Part shown: piece after piece, positions 1 through 10,087 of the stretch
Position numbering within the stretch: position 1 is the first letter of the stretch
Layout of the letters: each line of letters opens with the position of its first letter
NCBI GenBank assembly: GCA_020284085.1
Contig: JACEVL010000093.1
Location: 31,001-95,000 of the forward strand
Reading direction: 5' to 3'
Origin: Aporrectodea caliginosa
Taxonomy: Eukaryota; Annelida; Clitellata; Crassiclitellata; Lumbricidae
Length of the DNA stretch: 64,000 nt
Program-made: the position numbers and the translations under genes
Notes under the pieces: model-generated
The model's database searches: none
Seen by the model: only the letters and a program-made list of their open reading frames with translations
What the model was told of the DNA's origin: nothing

Positions 1-7
1 ATTTCCA

Positions 8-196
8 ATGAAAAATTGGTCTCTAGCTGGTGTCAGCAAGCTGTTAAAAAAGATTGCCACAACCGGATCAGTTGCAAGGAAACCACGAGATAGGCCGTTA
101 CGAACGCAAACAAATATCAATGCTGTCGAAGAACTGGTACTGAGTCAGGATGATCAGCCGCGCACGCAACTGTCGATGCGGTTCACTGTTTGGTAA
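8..196 (+). pseudogene. Tc1/mariner-superfamily transposase, N-terminal helix-turn-helix fragment
   Basis: The reading frame encodes about 62 residues resembling the DNA-binding N-terminus of animal IS630/Tc1/mariner transposases. A segment like NWSLAGVSKLLKKI is followed by TGSV, a basic Arg/Pro stretch, then a block reading VEELVLSQDDQP, the usual order in this family (helix, linker with TGS and RPR, second HTH). Similarity stops near position 178 and a stop follows, so the catalytic DDE/D core is missing. The frame may continue upstream of the window, so the true start is not visible. The C-terminal piece of a related transposase lies at 27929-28231, but the two are unlikely to be one gene. 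Function as a transposase is lost. Assignment is from remembered family pattern. Confidence 0.6.
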
Positions 197-427
197 CTTG
201 GTTCCTGAACCACCCAATTTCATAAGGGTATATCCTCGTAACCGTTGCATCAATTGTAATAAAATTTGTAGTGTATAGATAGAATAGACTGAAGTTCATG
301 TGCACCAAATTTACTACCTATAATACTACAATTGACCAAGATATTTCACAAAGACTAGTGTTCTACTTTATCGTGACGACACAGTGTATTACGTCATAAA
401 CCTGAACGTTTCGTCATTAGAAACATG

Positions 428-568
428 GACGACACTAACCCTAACCCCTGACCCCTAACCGACCCTCACGGTGCGTAACAACGAGGCTTAACCTCAACGT
501 AACCGATATGGACTATAAAACTTGAAGTCGTGAGGGTCGGTTAGGGTCAGGGTTAGGTTAGTGTCGTC
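428..568. repeat. Inverted repeat with TTAGGG-like arms
   Basis: The left arm (428-469) reads GACGACACTAACCCTAACCC and onward. The right arm (530-568) is its near-complement, containing GGTTAGGGTCAGGGTTAG then TGTCGTC. About 60 bp of unrelated sequence separates them. Related TTAGGGTCAGGGTTAGTGTCGTC sequence recurs at 39771-39823 inside the MULE. The arms look telomere-like, but a uniform TTAGGG tract is absent. A fold-back element is the simplest reading. Confidence 0.6.
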
Positions 569-1838
569 ATTAGAAGACAGATATTACTGTGAATGAACAG
601 CATTCCTGTCGGCCTACAGGGGTCTCGTCTAGTTATAATTAAAAGATCTTTTGGGGTCGTTAAACCGACAAGTACCAAAATTTTAATCGTGCGATTAATT
701 TCGATTAAAATTTTTAATCTTTACTCACCCCTAAATTAAAATGAATTGAATTGTTTCGTTATACAAAACTCAGCCAGCTCCAGCTCCGCATTACTATGCC
801 CTTGCCCTACCAGTCACGTTTTGTTCCGGAGAGCATTTTCTAGATTTCGTCTCACAATAAGTCACCTGAGGAAAATTATGTGTGCACAGGATTGCAAAGC
901 CTACTGAGAATATCTGCTAACAAGGTAGCGGCATCGATCGGCTATACAACTGGACAAAATGCATAGCCAGTTTACAAAAACAGAAAAAATATTTTGAAAT
1001 GGATTTTGACTGCAAAAATTAACTAGACACTTCTGAAAGAACCGAAGACGAAAGGTAAAGACGAAACCTATTTCTTTAAAAATAAAACTTTTGAAATTGT
1101 TGTGGTCTTAGTCTGGGAATCTGGATAAACCATGAAGTTTTCATGACTTTATCGTTCAGAAACTGCTGGAAAACAAGTGCCTAGCACGTGTTCGATTTGA
1201 TATCAATTTCTACAAAATGCACGTTTGGCTGCAGAGGCTCCTCTGCCGGAGACCCCTGCGTGAGGGAGCTCACGACGCTCCCTCAGACACCCTGGTCGTT
1301 AGGCCTATACGCAGGGAACTCAGCACTCACGGATTCGTGCCTTCGGCTTCTGCAAAATGGTTACGTGATGTTACATTTTATAGTTGCACCACCGATTGGA
1401 GAGAGAGGGGTTGAGGAGCCTGGAGAAAAGTGGTGGGCTAAGCTAATCATGGATGTTATGAAACAGTGTCGTTAAACAGCAATTGCAATTGTAGATATAA
1501 ATGAGCAATTGCAATTGTAGATATAAATGAGCTGTAAAAATGCCAAAATATATCTGTCGAAGGCAACAGCCTCTGTTGTCATAAGCTGTCGTTAAACTCT
1601 GCATCCATCCATACAGCAATTGTATATAACGTGCTTAGTTTACTCATGCTATGTAACTCAGACAGTCATCGCACTCTGGCAGTGCTAGTCCCAGGCTTTG
1701 AAAAAAGGAGGAGGGCGACAATAATCATACATGTTTTGACACAGTGTCCTGAAACAGCAACTAACCAACGTACACATTGTGTAGAAGACCGCGTTAAGTG
1801 TTGACCTCCGGTTATGGACCGAATTAACCCTTTCCTAT

Positions 1839-1865
1839 CCACTGTCCCGCTCTGCGGGACAGTGG
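1839..1865. other. Perfect 12-bp hairpin
   Basis: CCACTGTCCCGC, loop TCT, then GCGGGACAGTGG: a GC-rich stem with no mismatch and a three-base loop. It is preserved exactly at 11477-11503 in the second copy. There is no T-run after it, so it is not a terminator-like signal; function unknown. Confidence 0.85.
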
Positions 1866-1880
1866 GTAAAAGTCATTGCA

Positions 1881-2148
1881 ATCCTACGAAGTCACCAAAA
1901 CTCCACCTCTCGCTAGGCTATCTCTCCACAGGTCTTTCACTCGAAACTGAACACACTGCTTTTTGACAAATCCATCCTGAATCCAACACTTCTCCCTGCC
2001 TACCTCGCCGTCTGAACACCAAACCCATCCACCTTAGCCGCCTGCCTGTCTGCCTGCCTGACTCTTTGGATTTTGACCCCTGCCTATCGATTTTGTTTTC
2101 ATTGAGCGCCTGTGAATAAGCTTTTGTGGGTGCTGTAGAAGATTACGA
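1881..2148 (+). mobile_element. LINE 3' end fragment (SYEVTKTPP family), copy 1
   Basis: Starting at ATCCTACGAAGTCACC, this matches the segment at about 52600-52735. Translated, it gives a decayed version of the C-terminus typical of animal L2/CR1-like reverse transcriptases (PSYEVTKTPP, then a HSKLKT-like block, then a Ser/Pro/Leu-rich tail), followed by GAGCGCCTGTGAATAAGC, a usual 3'-UTR motif of these LINEs. No reverse-transcriptase core is present. The equivalent in copy 2 is at 11519-11788. Confidence 0.55.
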
Positions 2149-2452
2149 CAACGCCCTCCTCCTTTTCTCAAGGCCTGGGACTAGCACTGCCAGAGTGCGA
2201 TGACTGTCTGAGTTACATAGCATGAGTAAACTAAGCACGTTATATACAATTGCTGTATGGATGGATGCAGAGTTTAACGACAGCTTAATATGACAACAGA
2301 GGCTGAGTTTACAGAGGCCGAGTTTACGATTACGATTACGATTACAGTCACTCAGTAGCCTACAGTCAGTCAGTACTGTAACACTCAATAATTTAGGATA
2401 GGGAATTTGTAAGCAGCAGCGACCAAATCCCCAGCCTTAGAACCACCAGCGT

Positions 2453-2974
2453 ATATATCGAGGGCTGACAAGCAAAGGTGCACATCTCGGGTTTTTAGTA
2501 TTCAGAGATATTCGAATTTGAAAGTTTGGACTTCTTGCATAATTCAACAATTGGTAGCAACAGAATTGTAAACCCATTTTAAATAAATCAAAGATCCATT
2601 GACTTGACACGCAAAAGTTCGTAACTCCTTGCGCTTGCAGACAATGGTACATATCCTTACAGGCAAAAGTACACATCTCCTTGCCTTTACAGGCAAAGGT
2701 GCACATCTCCTTGCCTTTACAGGCAAAGGTGCACATCTTGCAAATTTTCGATAGTCTGTTATAAAAACATTTTTTTCAAATTAATTTATAACGGCAGCCC
2801 TACAATTTTGGTTTGAGGTTGAAGAGCAATGTCCACAGTTATTTAAAATGGGTTTACAATTCTGTTGCTACCAATTGTTGAATTAAGCAAGAAGTCCAAA
2901 CTTCCAAATTCGAACATCTCTAAATACTAACAACCCGAGATGTGCACCTTTGCTTGTCAGCCCTCGATATATGC
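2453..2974. repeat. Fold-back repeat with 30-bp tandem units (copy 1)
   Basis: Arms at about 2453-2595 and 2841-2974 are reverse complements (ATATATCGAGGGCTGACAAG with its mirror at the right end). Between them are tandem units of exactly 30 bp (CACATCTCCTTGCC... starting at 2672 and 2702, plus degenerate flanking units). Each unit contains TTGCCTTTACAGGCAAAGG, itself nearly palindromic. The second copy is at about 12093-12614. Confidence 0.75.
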
Positions 2975-3369
2975 ACTTTTGCCTGTCGAAAATAAGATTG
3001 TCCAGAAGATACGAATTATTTAAACGTGATTTACGCTATAATGATTTGATTTGATTATTAAGCGCTTTTATCAGAAGGAAGAGCAAAAAATTCTGAAAAT
3101 TATGATACTAAATACTCAATTTCGATAAAAATGGTACTTATGCACCTTTGCTTCTAAGCCCTCGATATGTGTTGCTTTTGGTATCTGCTCATGTGTTCCA
3201 CGGAGAAAAGACGGAGAAGTTCAGGATTGGCTTTTTTCTTACTAATTGATTTGTGAAGACTATTGCCCAAACATTTCTATCGACGTCAATGGCCAAGATT
3301 TCGTTAAACTGTTCTTGACCGGTCAATTGGTTCTGCATCTCTTACCACGGGTCTTTTTGCACCTTTGTC

Positions 3370-3665
3370 TCCTCTTTACCTGCGAGGGCCTCTTTGCGAT
3401 CTTCGACCCGTGGCCTTATGGTTGTCCCTCGCATGCGCTCTGCTATGGCCCACTCTAGGTGCTTTGCATGTGTTGGCCCATCAGCTTGGAACTCTCTTCC
3501 CAATATCTTCGCTTTGAGTTACTAGCCCTATCACCTTCCCAGTTCCATAGACGCCTTAAGACATTTTTGTTCCCTGACGCAGGCACTGAAGCAGGTCGAG
3601 AGCGCTGCTGATTTTTGGGCAGCGCTATATAAATGTTCGATTACAATTACAATTACAATTACGGG
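3370..3665 (+). mobile_element. L2/CR1-like LINE 3' end with (ATTACA)n tail
   Basis: The forward strand encodes, with one frameshift near 3520, the conserved C-terminus of animal L2/CR1-type reverse transcriptases: SSTRGLMVVPRMRS, then CVGPSAWNSLP, then SQFHRRLKTFLFPD and a stop. This is followed by GGCAGCGCTATATAAATG and an ATTACA-type tandem tail ending near 3665. Only the last 80 or so codons and the 3' UTR remain, as in typical 5'-truncated insertions. The same subfamily appears on the minus strand at 52225-52433 and 52996-53195. Confidence 0.8.
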
Positions 3666-4079
3666 AAGAATTGGTGAAGTTATCGTCAATGGTTCTGGCA
3701 GCCGTAAGATGTCGTTAAACAGTTCGAAATCTACTCAGTGCAATCACAGCAGTCATCGACACGAATTGTCTGTTAGAAGAGCACGGTCATTTTGGCAATA
3801 TCCAGCTGTGATTTTATGAAACAATTGGTGACAAGTGCAAGAAGGCTGGCCACACTGAATGCACTTTGACAGTTCATAACAATTCGGGTACCGTGTCACA
3901 CAATTAGTAAGTTCCATTGCTTAACTCATCTTGTGGCTGCCTGGGTCGTTGACTTCAACCCTATCTATTTCAGTGTAATGATGGGTTATGCTTGGCTGTT
4001 GTGTCCCAAGCTTGTTGAGACTGAGTATCTGGAATTGGGTTCCTCTAGAGCTCCGTGACCTAGGAACTCTTCTTCACCT

Positions 4080-4197
4080 GCATTTTTATACCTCTCTGAA
4101 AACTATTCTTTTCAGTCGTTGGTTGGATCGGGAGCGCCTCTGAGTAGATATCGCCATGGACGGCTATATCAAGTTCCTTTGATTGATTGATTGAGAA
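4080..4197 (+). mobile_element. LINE 3' tail remnant
   Basis: TCGGGAGCGCCTCTGAGTAG, then a degenerate GCTATATCAAG block and a GATTGATTGATTG tail: the order seen at the 3' ends of the L2-like LINEs elsewhere here (for example 23840-23930). No coding part is recognisable. Confidence 0.5.
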
Positions 4198-4199
4198 GC

Positions 4200-4266
4200 T
4201 TATATATATTATATATATATATATTATATATATATAATATATATATATATAATATATATAATAATA
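4200..4266. repeat. TA-rich microsatellite
   Basis: Imperfect (TA)n with interspersed ATTATA, directly abutting the left end of the DNA transposon at 4267. A matching (TA)n tract lies beyond the right end at 7425-7505. The element therefore inserted into a TA repeat and split it. Confidence 0.85.
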
Positions 4267-5104
4267 GGGGAGACCGGAGTTGTTTGCAACACTTTTCATA
4301 TTTTCGTGTGCCATTTTTTTTTTTTTGGAACAACCTACAACCATTTTAGCCCATATATATCCTTTATATCTCAGCAACAAAACTTTGATGTCTTAGGACG
4401 ACGTTAAACTGTGGTCAAATAAATAACCAAAATAAGCTATAGTGACGATCTCAGTGATCAAGGATTGTAACCACAAGAGCTAACTGAACAGAGGGCTTCA
4501 AAGCGTTTGCAGCCAACCCCGGGCCGGGGTTGGTTGCAACATTTCCCTGGGGGAAAGGTTGCAACAGTATTGAAAATTAGTATAATTATTCAAATGAGGC
4601 CGTAAGGCACAACCACCCTATGGGACCCGTGCGACGCGTCCCCTCAAATTTCGAGCAGGTTGGGAGGGTCCCCAACTTTTTGCAACCGACCTCTAATAAA
4701 CTTTATAACAGGTTTATCTTTAAAAATTTCACACCAGGATTCTTCATCTATTTTAGCAAATGGGTGGAATGTACATTGTACAAGTTGAAAAATTTTATTG
4801 ATCCCCATATTAGTTTTAATTTGATTTTCTAAATTTTGAATTTCTTTATTTTGAATAATAGTAAAGTTAAGACCTTTTTAACCAGGGTAATCAAACCTCC
4901 TTTAGACTTTAAATCACTGTTTTCTATACGTGTTTAATTATATCCATCAAAGTTTAGAGTTTTAATTTTTTTTCTTTGAAAAATGTTTTGTGTATACACA
5001 CTCATCAAGTTGCGGCTGTGTCAGCTTGATTATTTCCAATAAACGAATATTGATTGACTATATCATAGTTGTGCAAGGGTAGTATACACTTTTGCACAAA
5101 TAAT

Positions 5105-5270
5105 TTTAAATTTCAATTTCTTTATTTTTTTATTTTTATTTTTTTTTTTTTTTTTTTATTTTTTTATTTTTTTATTTTTTATTTTTTTATTTTTTATTTT
5201 TTATTTTTTTTTATTTTTACTTTTTAACTTTTTTACTTTTTACTTTTTGAATTTTAATTTTAATTTTCAT
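5105..5270. repeat. T-rich low-complexity tract
   Basis: Runs of T4-T20 broken by single A or C bases (TTTTTATTT repeats grading to TTTTTAC and TTTTAAT). It could be an expanded poly(A) tail of a minus-strand retroposon. No coding potential. Confidence 0.8.
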
Positions 5271-6222
5271 TTTAATTGTGGGATCATAGTTTACCTCTTG
5301 GCTCGTGGCTTTATAAAGAGTCGGTCGAGAGCGTTAAAAAGATGTTTAACGAGATCAGAGGCTTAGGCTAGCCAGGAAAAGATTTCTTGGCGTTTTTAGC
5401 TTTCGGGAGTTTCCATTCTGCATAGTCGTATTTTTCTACATTTTAATTGTTTAATTACATAAATGCATTTATTGAGGGAGAGGGAGGGGGTTGAACAAGT
5501 AAAACACCAATCTACTCAATGATAGAGATCATCAAATTCCCAATGCACAGCGACATCTGACGGCAACCAGAGACGCTGATTTTGACCGTATATATATATA
5601 TATATACTGTGAAAACCAGCGTATATATATATACGCTATATACAACCGTTTGTATAGGTTATATTGTCTGATTGTGATCAGAATGACGTCATACGCATTA
5701 TTCGCGTCATGAATGTTTAATTTTCGTCGTTTATATCCACAATATACAGTCAAACCGCCGTATCATAGGCCCGTATGTGTAGGCCTACAGTCACAGTTGA
5801 CAGTATGTTATAGTAGGTCCCCCGAACTTCTATTATAGACTGTGGTTTATTATTATATTCGTTTATTGGCACACAGAATTATGAGGCTGCATAGCCCACG
5901 GCTTACCGAGGCATGCCTACATATAAGAATGTAATAAATTGAAGAAAATAAAAAAATAAATCTAATTAAAAGCATGAATCAAGATATTAAACTGTTTTGC
6001 TGCAATAATCGTTTTGTAAAATGTCCGATATATATATACTCGATAGGCCTATAGCTCTCATAGCAGGCTAGACTACTTCTACCTATTTAGGCATAAACAT
6101 GTAATGTTCAAGATTTAATTAAAAATTGCAGAGCTTTTCTAGCCTTCAAATTGTAACCAGAAAAGGAAAATGGGAATGTTATTTGCGTGCGTACTGACTC
6201 GCTTAGTGCCATTATTAACGGA

Positions 6223-6790
6223 CTAGGCAGTTTCTTCATTATTATCCTCTATTGGAACCGGATATGTTCTTGAAATTTCTGGAATTACAAATCGAACAGT
6301 TTCTTTATGATCATCAAATGAACGCCAAGTCGATTTTGTGGCAAAATATGTGACCTCCGTTTCTAAATCATCCGAAGATGAATTGTCGGTCATACAAGCC
6401 ACAAAATGAGCTGTATTTTAAGTCCTTGAAGTTTGACTATCACGTAATCACCTTGTTTTAAACGATCATGACGTACAGGGTAATCATCATCTTCCACAGT
6501 CCGTGTTTCATCAAGATAATCGACATTGTCAGATGACCCATCTCGTAGGTCTACACAAAAACGTTTTCCATCATCGTCATCATTTCTATCACTGTCAGAT
6601 TCCTCACTGTCTGTCTCACCTGACATTCGTCTTTTACATGATGGTATGTTGTGTTTTGCTTTTCTTTTGTTTGTACAATCTATTCGGCTCGACGACTGAC
6701 TAGGAACCGGTTTATCTGGTGACGCTCGACAACTGTCTATGCCACGGTTGATTGGTGACGCTCGACGACTGACTAGGCACCGATTAACTG
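6223..6790 (-). pseudogene. C-terminal remnant of a DNA-transposon protein
   Basis: On the minus strand an open frame gives a Ser-rich basic segment (about 6630-6790: PSQSSS, KRKAK, CKRR), an acidic Ser/Asp/Glu tract (SEESDSDRNDDDD), then QGDYVIVKLQG. After one single-base frameshift near 6405 it continues as AHFVACM...LETEVTYFATKS...FVIPE...YPVPIEDNNEE and a stop at 6223. The pattern GD-VIVK, HFV, V-YF--K, FV-PE resembles the small domain at the C-terminus of many animal repeat-encoded transposase-like proteins; the exact family is not recognised. It sits inside the 4267-7424 element and reads toward its left end, so it is probably the last exon of that element's own protein. Broken and not functional. 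Confidence 0.5.
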
Positions 6791-7424
6791 ACCGCGGACT
6801 GAGACTTAGTCACTCTCTTTGGTTCACTGGGACTTATCTAGGGTTCTTTTGCTTCTGGTACGGTTTTTTTGTTTTTTAGAAGCTGTAACTGCTTTGTCGG
6901 CGAGTTCCTCCCTCTTATGCTGCTTTGTTCAAGTGTCTGTGAGTGCCCTAATTGTGACGAGCAAGCCTATACTGAACACGGTTAATTGAAATAAATGCAT
7001 AGGGGTTGGTTGCAACATGTTGCAACCAACCCCGATTAAAATGTTGCAACCAACCCCGAAGCAATGCATAGACATTGTTATAGAAAAATTTTATCGACAG
7101 CGTTGCTTTTAAATAAAATGACTAAATGCATTTTCAAGCCCAATTTCTTGTCCAACTTATGGCGCCAGACAACACTAAATTGCTTCAAAACATTGAGCTA
7201 CAATACGAAAAAGCACAAAATCGCCAAATTTATTTTTGATGTCCTAAAATAAGTTTTTCTTTTTTCGGTTTTTCTAGTCAACTGCCGGCCAAGAAATTAA
7301 GTCACGTTGACCTAAAGTATATTCTTTACAAGGTAGTTGATTTGATTTTACGCTGCTATTATTTAGCGCCTAACTAGCGATAGTGTTGCAACCAACCCCT
7401 GTTGCATCTAGCCCCGGTCTCCCC

Positions 7425-7452
7425 TATATATATATGTATATATAATATATAT

Positions 7453-7491
<39 letters not shown>

Positions 7492-7505
7492 CTAGATCAT
7501 ATATA
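7425..7505. repeat. (TA)n microsatellite
   Basis: TA dinucleotide tract with occasional TGTA and AATA variants, adjoining the right end of the element that stops at 7424. Confidence 0.9.
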
Positions 7506-8204
7506 TATAGCAAGGTATCGATTTGGTTTATTATTTTTTAACGACGCTGTGCCTCAATTAAGAATGATCAGCGTCGCCTTCCTACTTTATCGAGGATGGA
7601 AACTGGCACTTCACAGACTATACTACAGGAAGTGATGGAGTTAACCAGTCGACTGGATCTCTAACAGTTTAACGTCATCTGTAGTGTAAGCATATGCAGT
7701 TTGCGTCTATGTAATTACAGAGACAAATTTTTAACATTCTCACTTTTCGTAAAGTAGACATTATTATTATTGCCTAGACTAGGCTGCAAAATCTATAGTC
7801 CTGGTTAGTTGCTGTTAAGGTCGCCCTTGAGTCATGTCTGTCATTTAAACCCAAATGACAGCAGGAGTTTCTAGTGTTTTAACTAAGCCTTATGGCTGCT
7901 ATGTGGCCCTTCTCCTTTCTCCAGGCTCACCCTAATTAAGCGGAAATTGTGCCCCTATTAGGTCTCCTCTGTTCCATAGCCAATGCACCGATATGTAATA
8001 GCCAAGTTATAGTTGTTGTTAATTGCTATAATTATGCATTGTGCTTCTGGAAATAAAATGTTGTCACTTGTCAAAGAGTATTGTGTTTCATTAACCCATT
8101 CCCTTCGGGGAAATGCAGAGAGTGTGTTTCAGAGAGTTACTCTAGTAACTGTTAGTTTAATGGATCGAACGGATTACGCGTCCCAATCCTATATAGCACC
8201 AGGG

Positions 8205-8330
8205 CTTAAAGTGTGCATGGACGGTCATGGACGGCGTCCAGGCACTTATTTTCAAGGCTGGACGCCGTCCTGCCACTTATTAGGCCGCACAGCCTGGACG
8301 CCGTCCATGCAGCGTCCATGCAACAGCTGT
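8205..8330. repeat. GC-rich inverted/direct repeat cluster
   Basis: ATGGACGGCGTCCAGGCACTTA is followed by CTGGACGCCGTCC, GCCACTTATTAGGCC and CTGGACGCCGTCCATGCA. GGACGGCGTCC-type words occur in both orientations about 50-90 bp apart and could fold on themselves. This local GC peak contrasts with the surrounding AT-rich sequence; origin unknown. Confidence 0.6.
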
Positions 8331-8879
8331 GTAATTCCTCTACGTCATTTAATTTTTTTAACATTCCAATGAAATTTCATGTTGTCATTTTGATTTCTAA
8401 ATGTGTTCTACCGTGTAAGTGTAACTTGTTTCTCCACCTCATTCCTTACATGTACATTCTAGTTAACTTTTCATCAAATCGCACGTCATATACGCGCTTC
8501 CGGTTTTATCGTCTGAGTTTAATAGGCCCTAACAACTAGAGCCTAGTTTAGGTCTACCTGACTGTCGCATGACTCACATCCACTGTGGGTCTTCAGTCTT
8601 GTCTTGACTGTTTCATAACTGAATGAACTTATCAAGTTAAATGACTTCAATAATACAACGCACTGATACAATACAATACGATTCATCTAGACCTATAAAA
8701 CACCCACTGTCCAAGTTTTACGTAATTCACCAGCAAGACCCAGAAACTGTTGAGAGACAACATACGACTTCATGATCATATATAGGCCTATTCGTTTATT
8801 GAGTTAACAACAGACAAAACGCTGTAGGTATACAAAGAAAAACAAAGGCAAGAAAAACAGGTCAGAATGAAGTAATGGC

Positions 8880-10048
8880 AGTGTTTTAGTTGTCAAAAAC
8901 TAACTGGGGGGTCGAAAATTTAGCAGATTTCGAAAGTACACGATCACAGGTCTAAATTAAATTTTAATGTTGTTAATATGAAACAACTGATGACTCATGA
9001 GATATCTTAGTTTCTTCTTTAAATTTATCTATGCGACATAACAAAGAAATTACATAATCATAGGGGCGTAGCCAGGAAAAAAATTTCAGAGGGGTTTTAA
9101 CTTTTAGGTTTTCGGGGTTTTCCATTGGAAATGGTCGTATTTTTCTACATATTTAGTTTTTAATAACATAATGCATTTATTTGGGGGTTTGAACCTGTAA
9201 AATCACCCCCTAAAAACGCCCATGCATGATCACATAGACAAAACACCTGGTTTTTGGAAAGTAATTCAATAACACAAACCATAATGCATAGATTCTTACA
9301 CTATACCCGGTAGTTTACAAAAATAATTTTGGACTATGTTTTGTAATTTCTTTTTTCTTTGGTAACCCAGTGGCTTTGTCCAAAGCACCATGTCTGCCAG
9401 CTTTAAGACAAGAAATAACATATTTTTCTACATTCCATGCAGTAAGAGGTGGACCATTGATGCCAATCATCATCAACAGATCATTCACTGAACTCACCAG
9501 AAGCCTGTTTCTTCCACTAGTGTGACATAAATTCATCTGACTGAATCCTCTTTCACACTCAGCAGATGAAACAGGTAGAACTTCCAACAAAGTAATAAGT
9601 GGCTGTAATTTCTGCCCAAGCATTAAACCATCGCTCTTTTTAAGCATAGAATATTCAAGCAAAACATCAGCTGTGTCAGAATTACTCATTCCAAACTCTA
9701 CTCAATTCAATATGTCTTTCTCCACACACTAAATAGCCTCAACCATGTGCTCAAACTATAGCATAAGAGGAAAAGGAAATAAATGTGTTACAGAAATTGG
9801 CTTTCACCTTAATTCTGTAGACTGGTTGTCCGCTCTCAGTCACAAACCATAACAGTAAGTAAGTAACTAATTTACTTAAAAGTAAAGGAATTGAACTATA
9901 TATTCTTTTGTACTTGATGACAGAGCAATAGCCGAGGGGGGGTCAAGACCTGCCCCCCCAGCATCTTTTCAGTTACTTAGCTGAGGGGTTAGAAAAGAAC
10001 TAGGGGTTGAACCCCACCCAACCCCTCCGACAACTAAAACACTGTACT
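8880..10048. mobile_element. hAT transposon, internally deleted
   Basis: An 8-bp duplication GTAATGGC flanks the element (8872-8879 and 10049-10056). The terminal inverted repeats are AGTGTTTTAGTTGTC at the left and its complement GACAACTAAAACACT at the right, the right end having an extra ACAGT-like insertion. An 8-bp duplication plus ends close to CAGTG are hallmarks of the hAT superfamily. The interior carries only the end of the transposase (9315-9689, minus) and a GGGGCGTAGCCAGG-type repeat (9060-9220) that also occurs near 5370-5515. At about 1.17 kb it is far shorter than an autonomous hAT. Confidence 0.8.
9315..9689 (-). pseudogene. hAT transposase C-terminal dimerisation domain
   Basis: The roughly 124-residue frame contains the diagnostic hATC signature: LEVLPVSSAECERGFSQMN (residues 35-53) followed by RNRL (60-63) and a hydrophobic helix VNDLLMMIGINGPPL. 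In full transposases this C-terminal segment mediates dimerisation and packs against the RNase H-like catalytic core. The DDE core, zinc finger and insertion domain are absent, so this is a remnant. It lies inside the 8880-10048 element with its 3' end toward the left terminus. The domain also occurs in domesticated hAT proteins, but the surrounding inverted repeats and target duplication make a transposon origin clear. Confidence 0.85.
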
Positions 10049-10087
10049 GTAATGGCTTAATAAGATTTGAAAATTGTCATTTGGAAT

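Larger units (their letters stand above)
1583..2285. repeat. Large inverted repeat inside the compound repeat (copy 1)
   Basis: Arms at 1583-1718 and 2149-2285 are nearly exact reverse complements of about 135 bp. Each carries the anonymous module core (CTGCCAGAGTGCGATGAC and CTCCTCC...CTGGGACTAGCAC). The 430-bp spacer holds a hairpin and a LINE fragment. The same structure is at 11221-11925 in copy 2. Confidence 0.85.
722..3260. repeat. Compound dispersed repeat, copy 1
   Basis: This stretch is repeated at 10088-12900. From 722 to about 1412 the copies differ by many substitutions and indels. From 1417 to 3260 they are almost identical at a constant offset of 9638-9640 bp, differing by a few single-base indels and short tracts. 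Copy 1 lacks about 295 bp that copy 2 carries at 10760-11054. The repeat contains a large palindrome, a perfect hairpin, a LINE 3' fragment and a second fold-back with 30-bp tandem units. The short ORFs in it are identical in both copies but have no recognisable product. Confidence 0.85.
4267..7424. mobile_element. TA-flanked DNA transposon rich in GTTGCAAC motifs (family unassigned)
   Basis: The ends are inverted: GGGGAGACCGG at 4267 and its complement CCGGTCTCCCC at 7414-7424, each flanked by TA. Subterminal GGTTGGTTGCAAC motifs recur in both orientations (4531-4544, 7013-7062, 7385-7400), as expected of transposase-binding sites. The interior has a T-rich low-complexity tract (5105-5270), LINE-tail-like sequence (4985-5060 and, on the minus strand, about 5830-5950) and a decayed minus-strand coding tail at 6223-6790. 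A TA target duplication suits IS630/Tc1/pogo-like or related elements, but no catalytic domain survives to prove it. Insertions inside the element make the present length larger than the original. Confidence 0.7.

Noticed and set aside
428..568. Telomere or interstitial telomere tract
   Set aside because: TTAGGG words are few, irregular and arranged as an inverted pair, so a fold-back repeat fits better.
2143..2736. Conserved small proteins shared with 11783-12418
   Set aside because: Identity of the ORFs follows from the near-identical DNA repeat, including palindromic and 30-bp tandem parts; no sign of selection on protein.
8013..8539. Two overlapping small proteins
   Set aside because: Frames run through a GC-rich repeat island, with no conserved motif and low-complexity Ser/Leu/Phe content.
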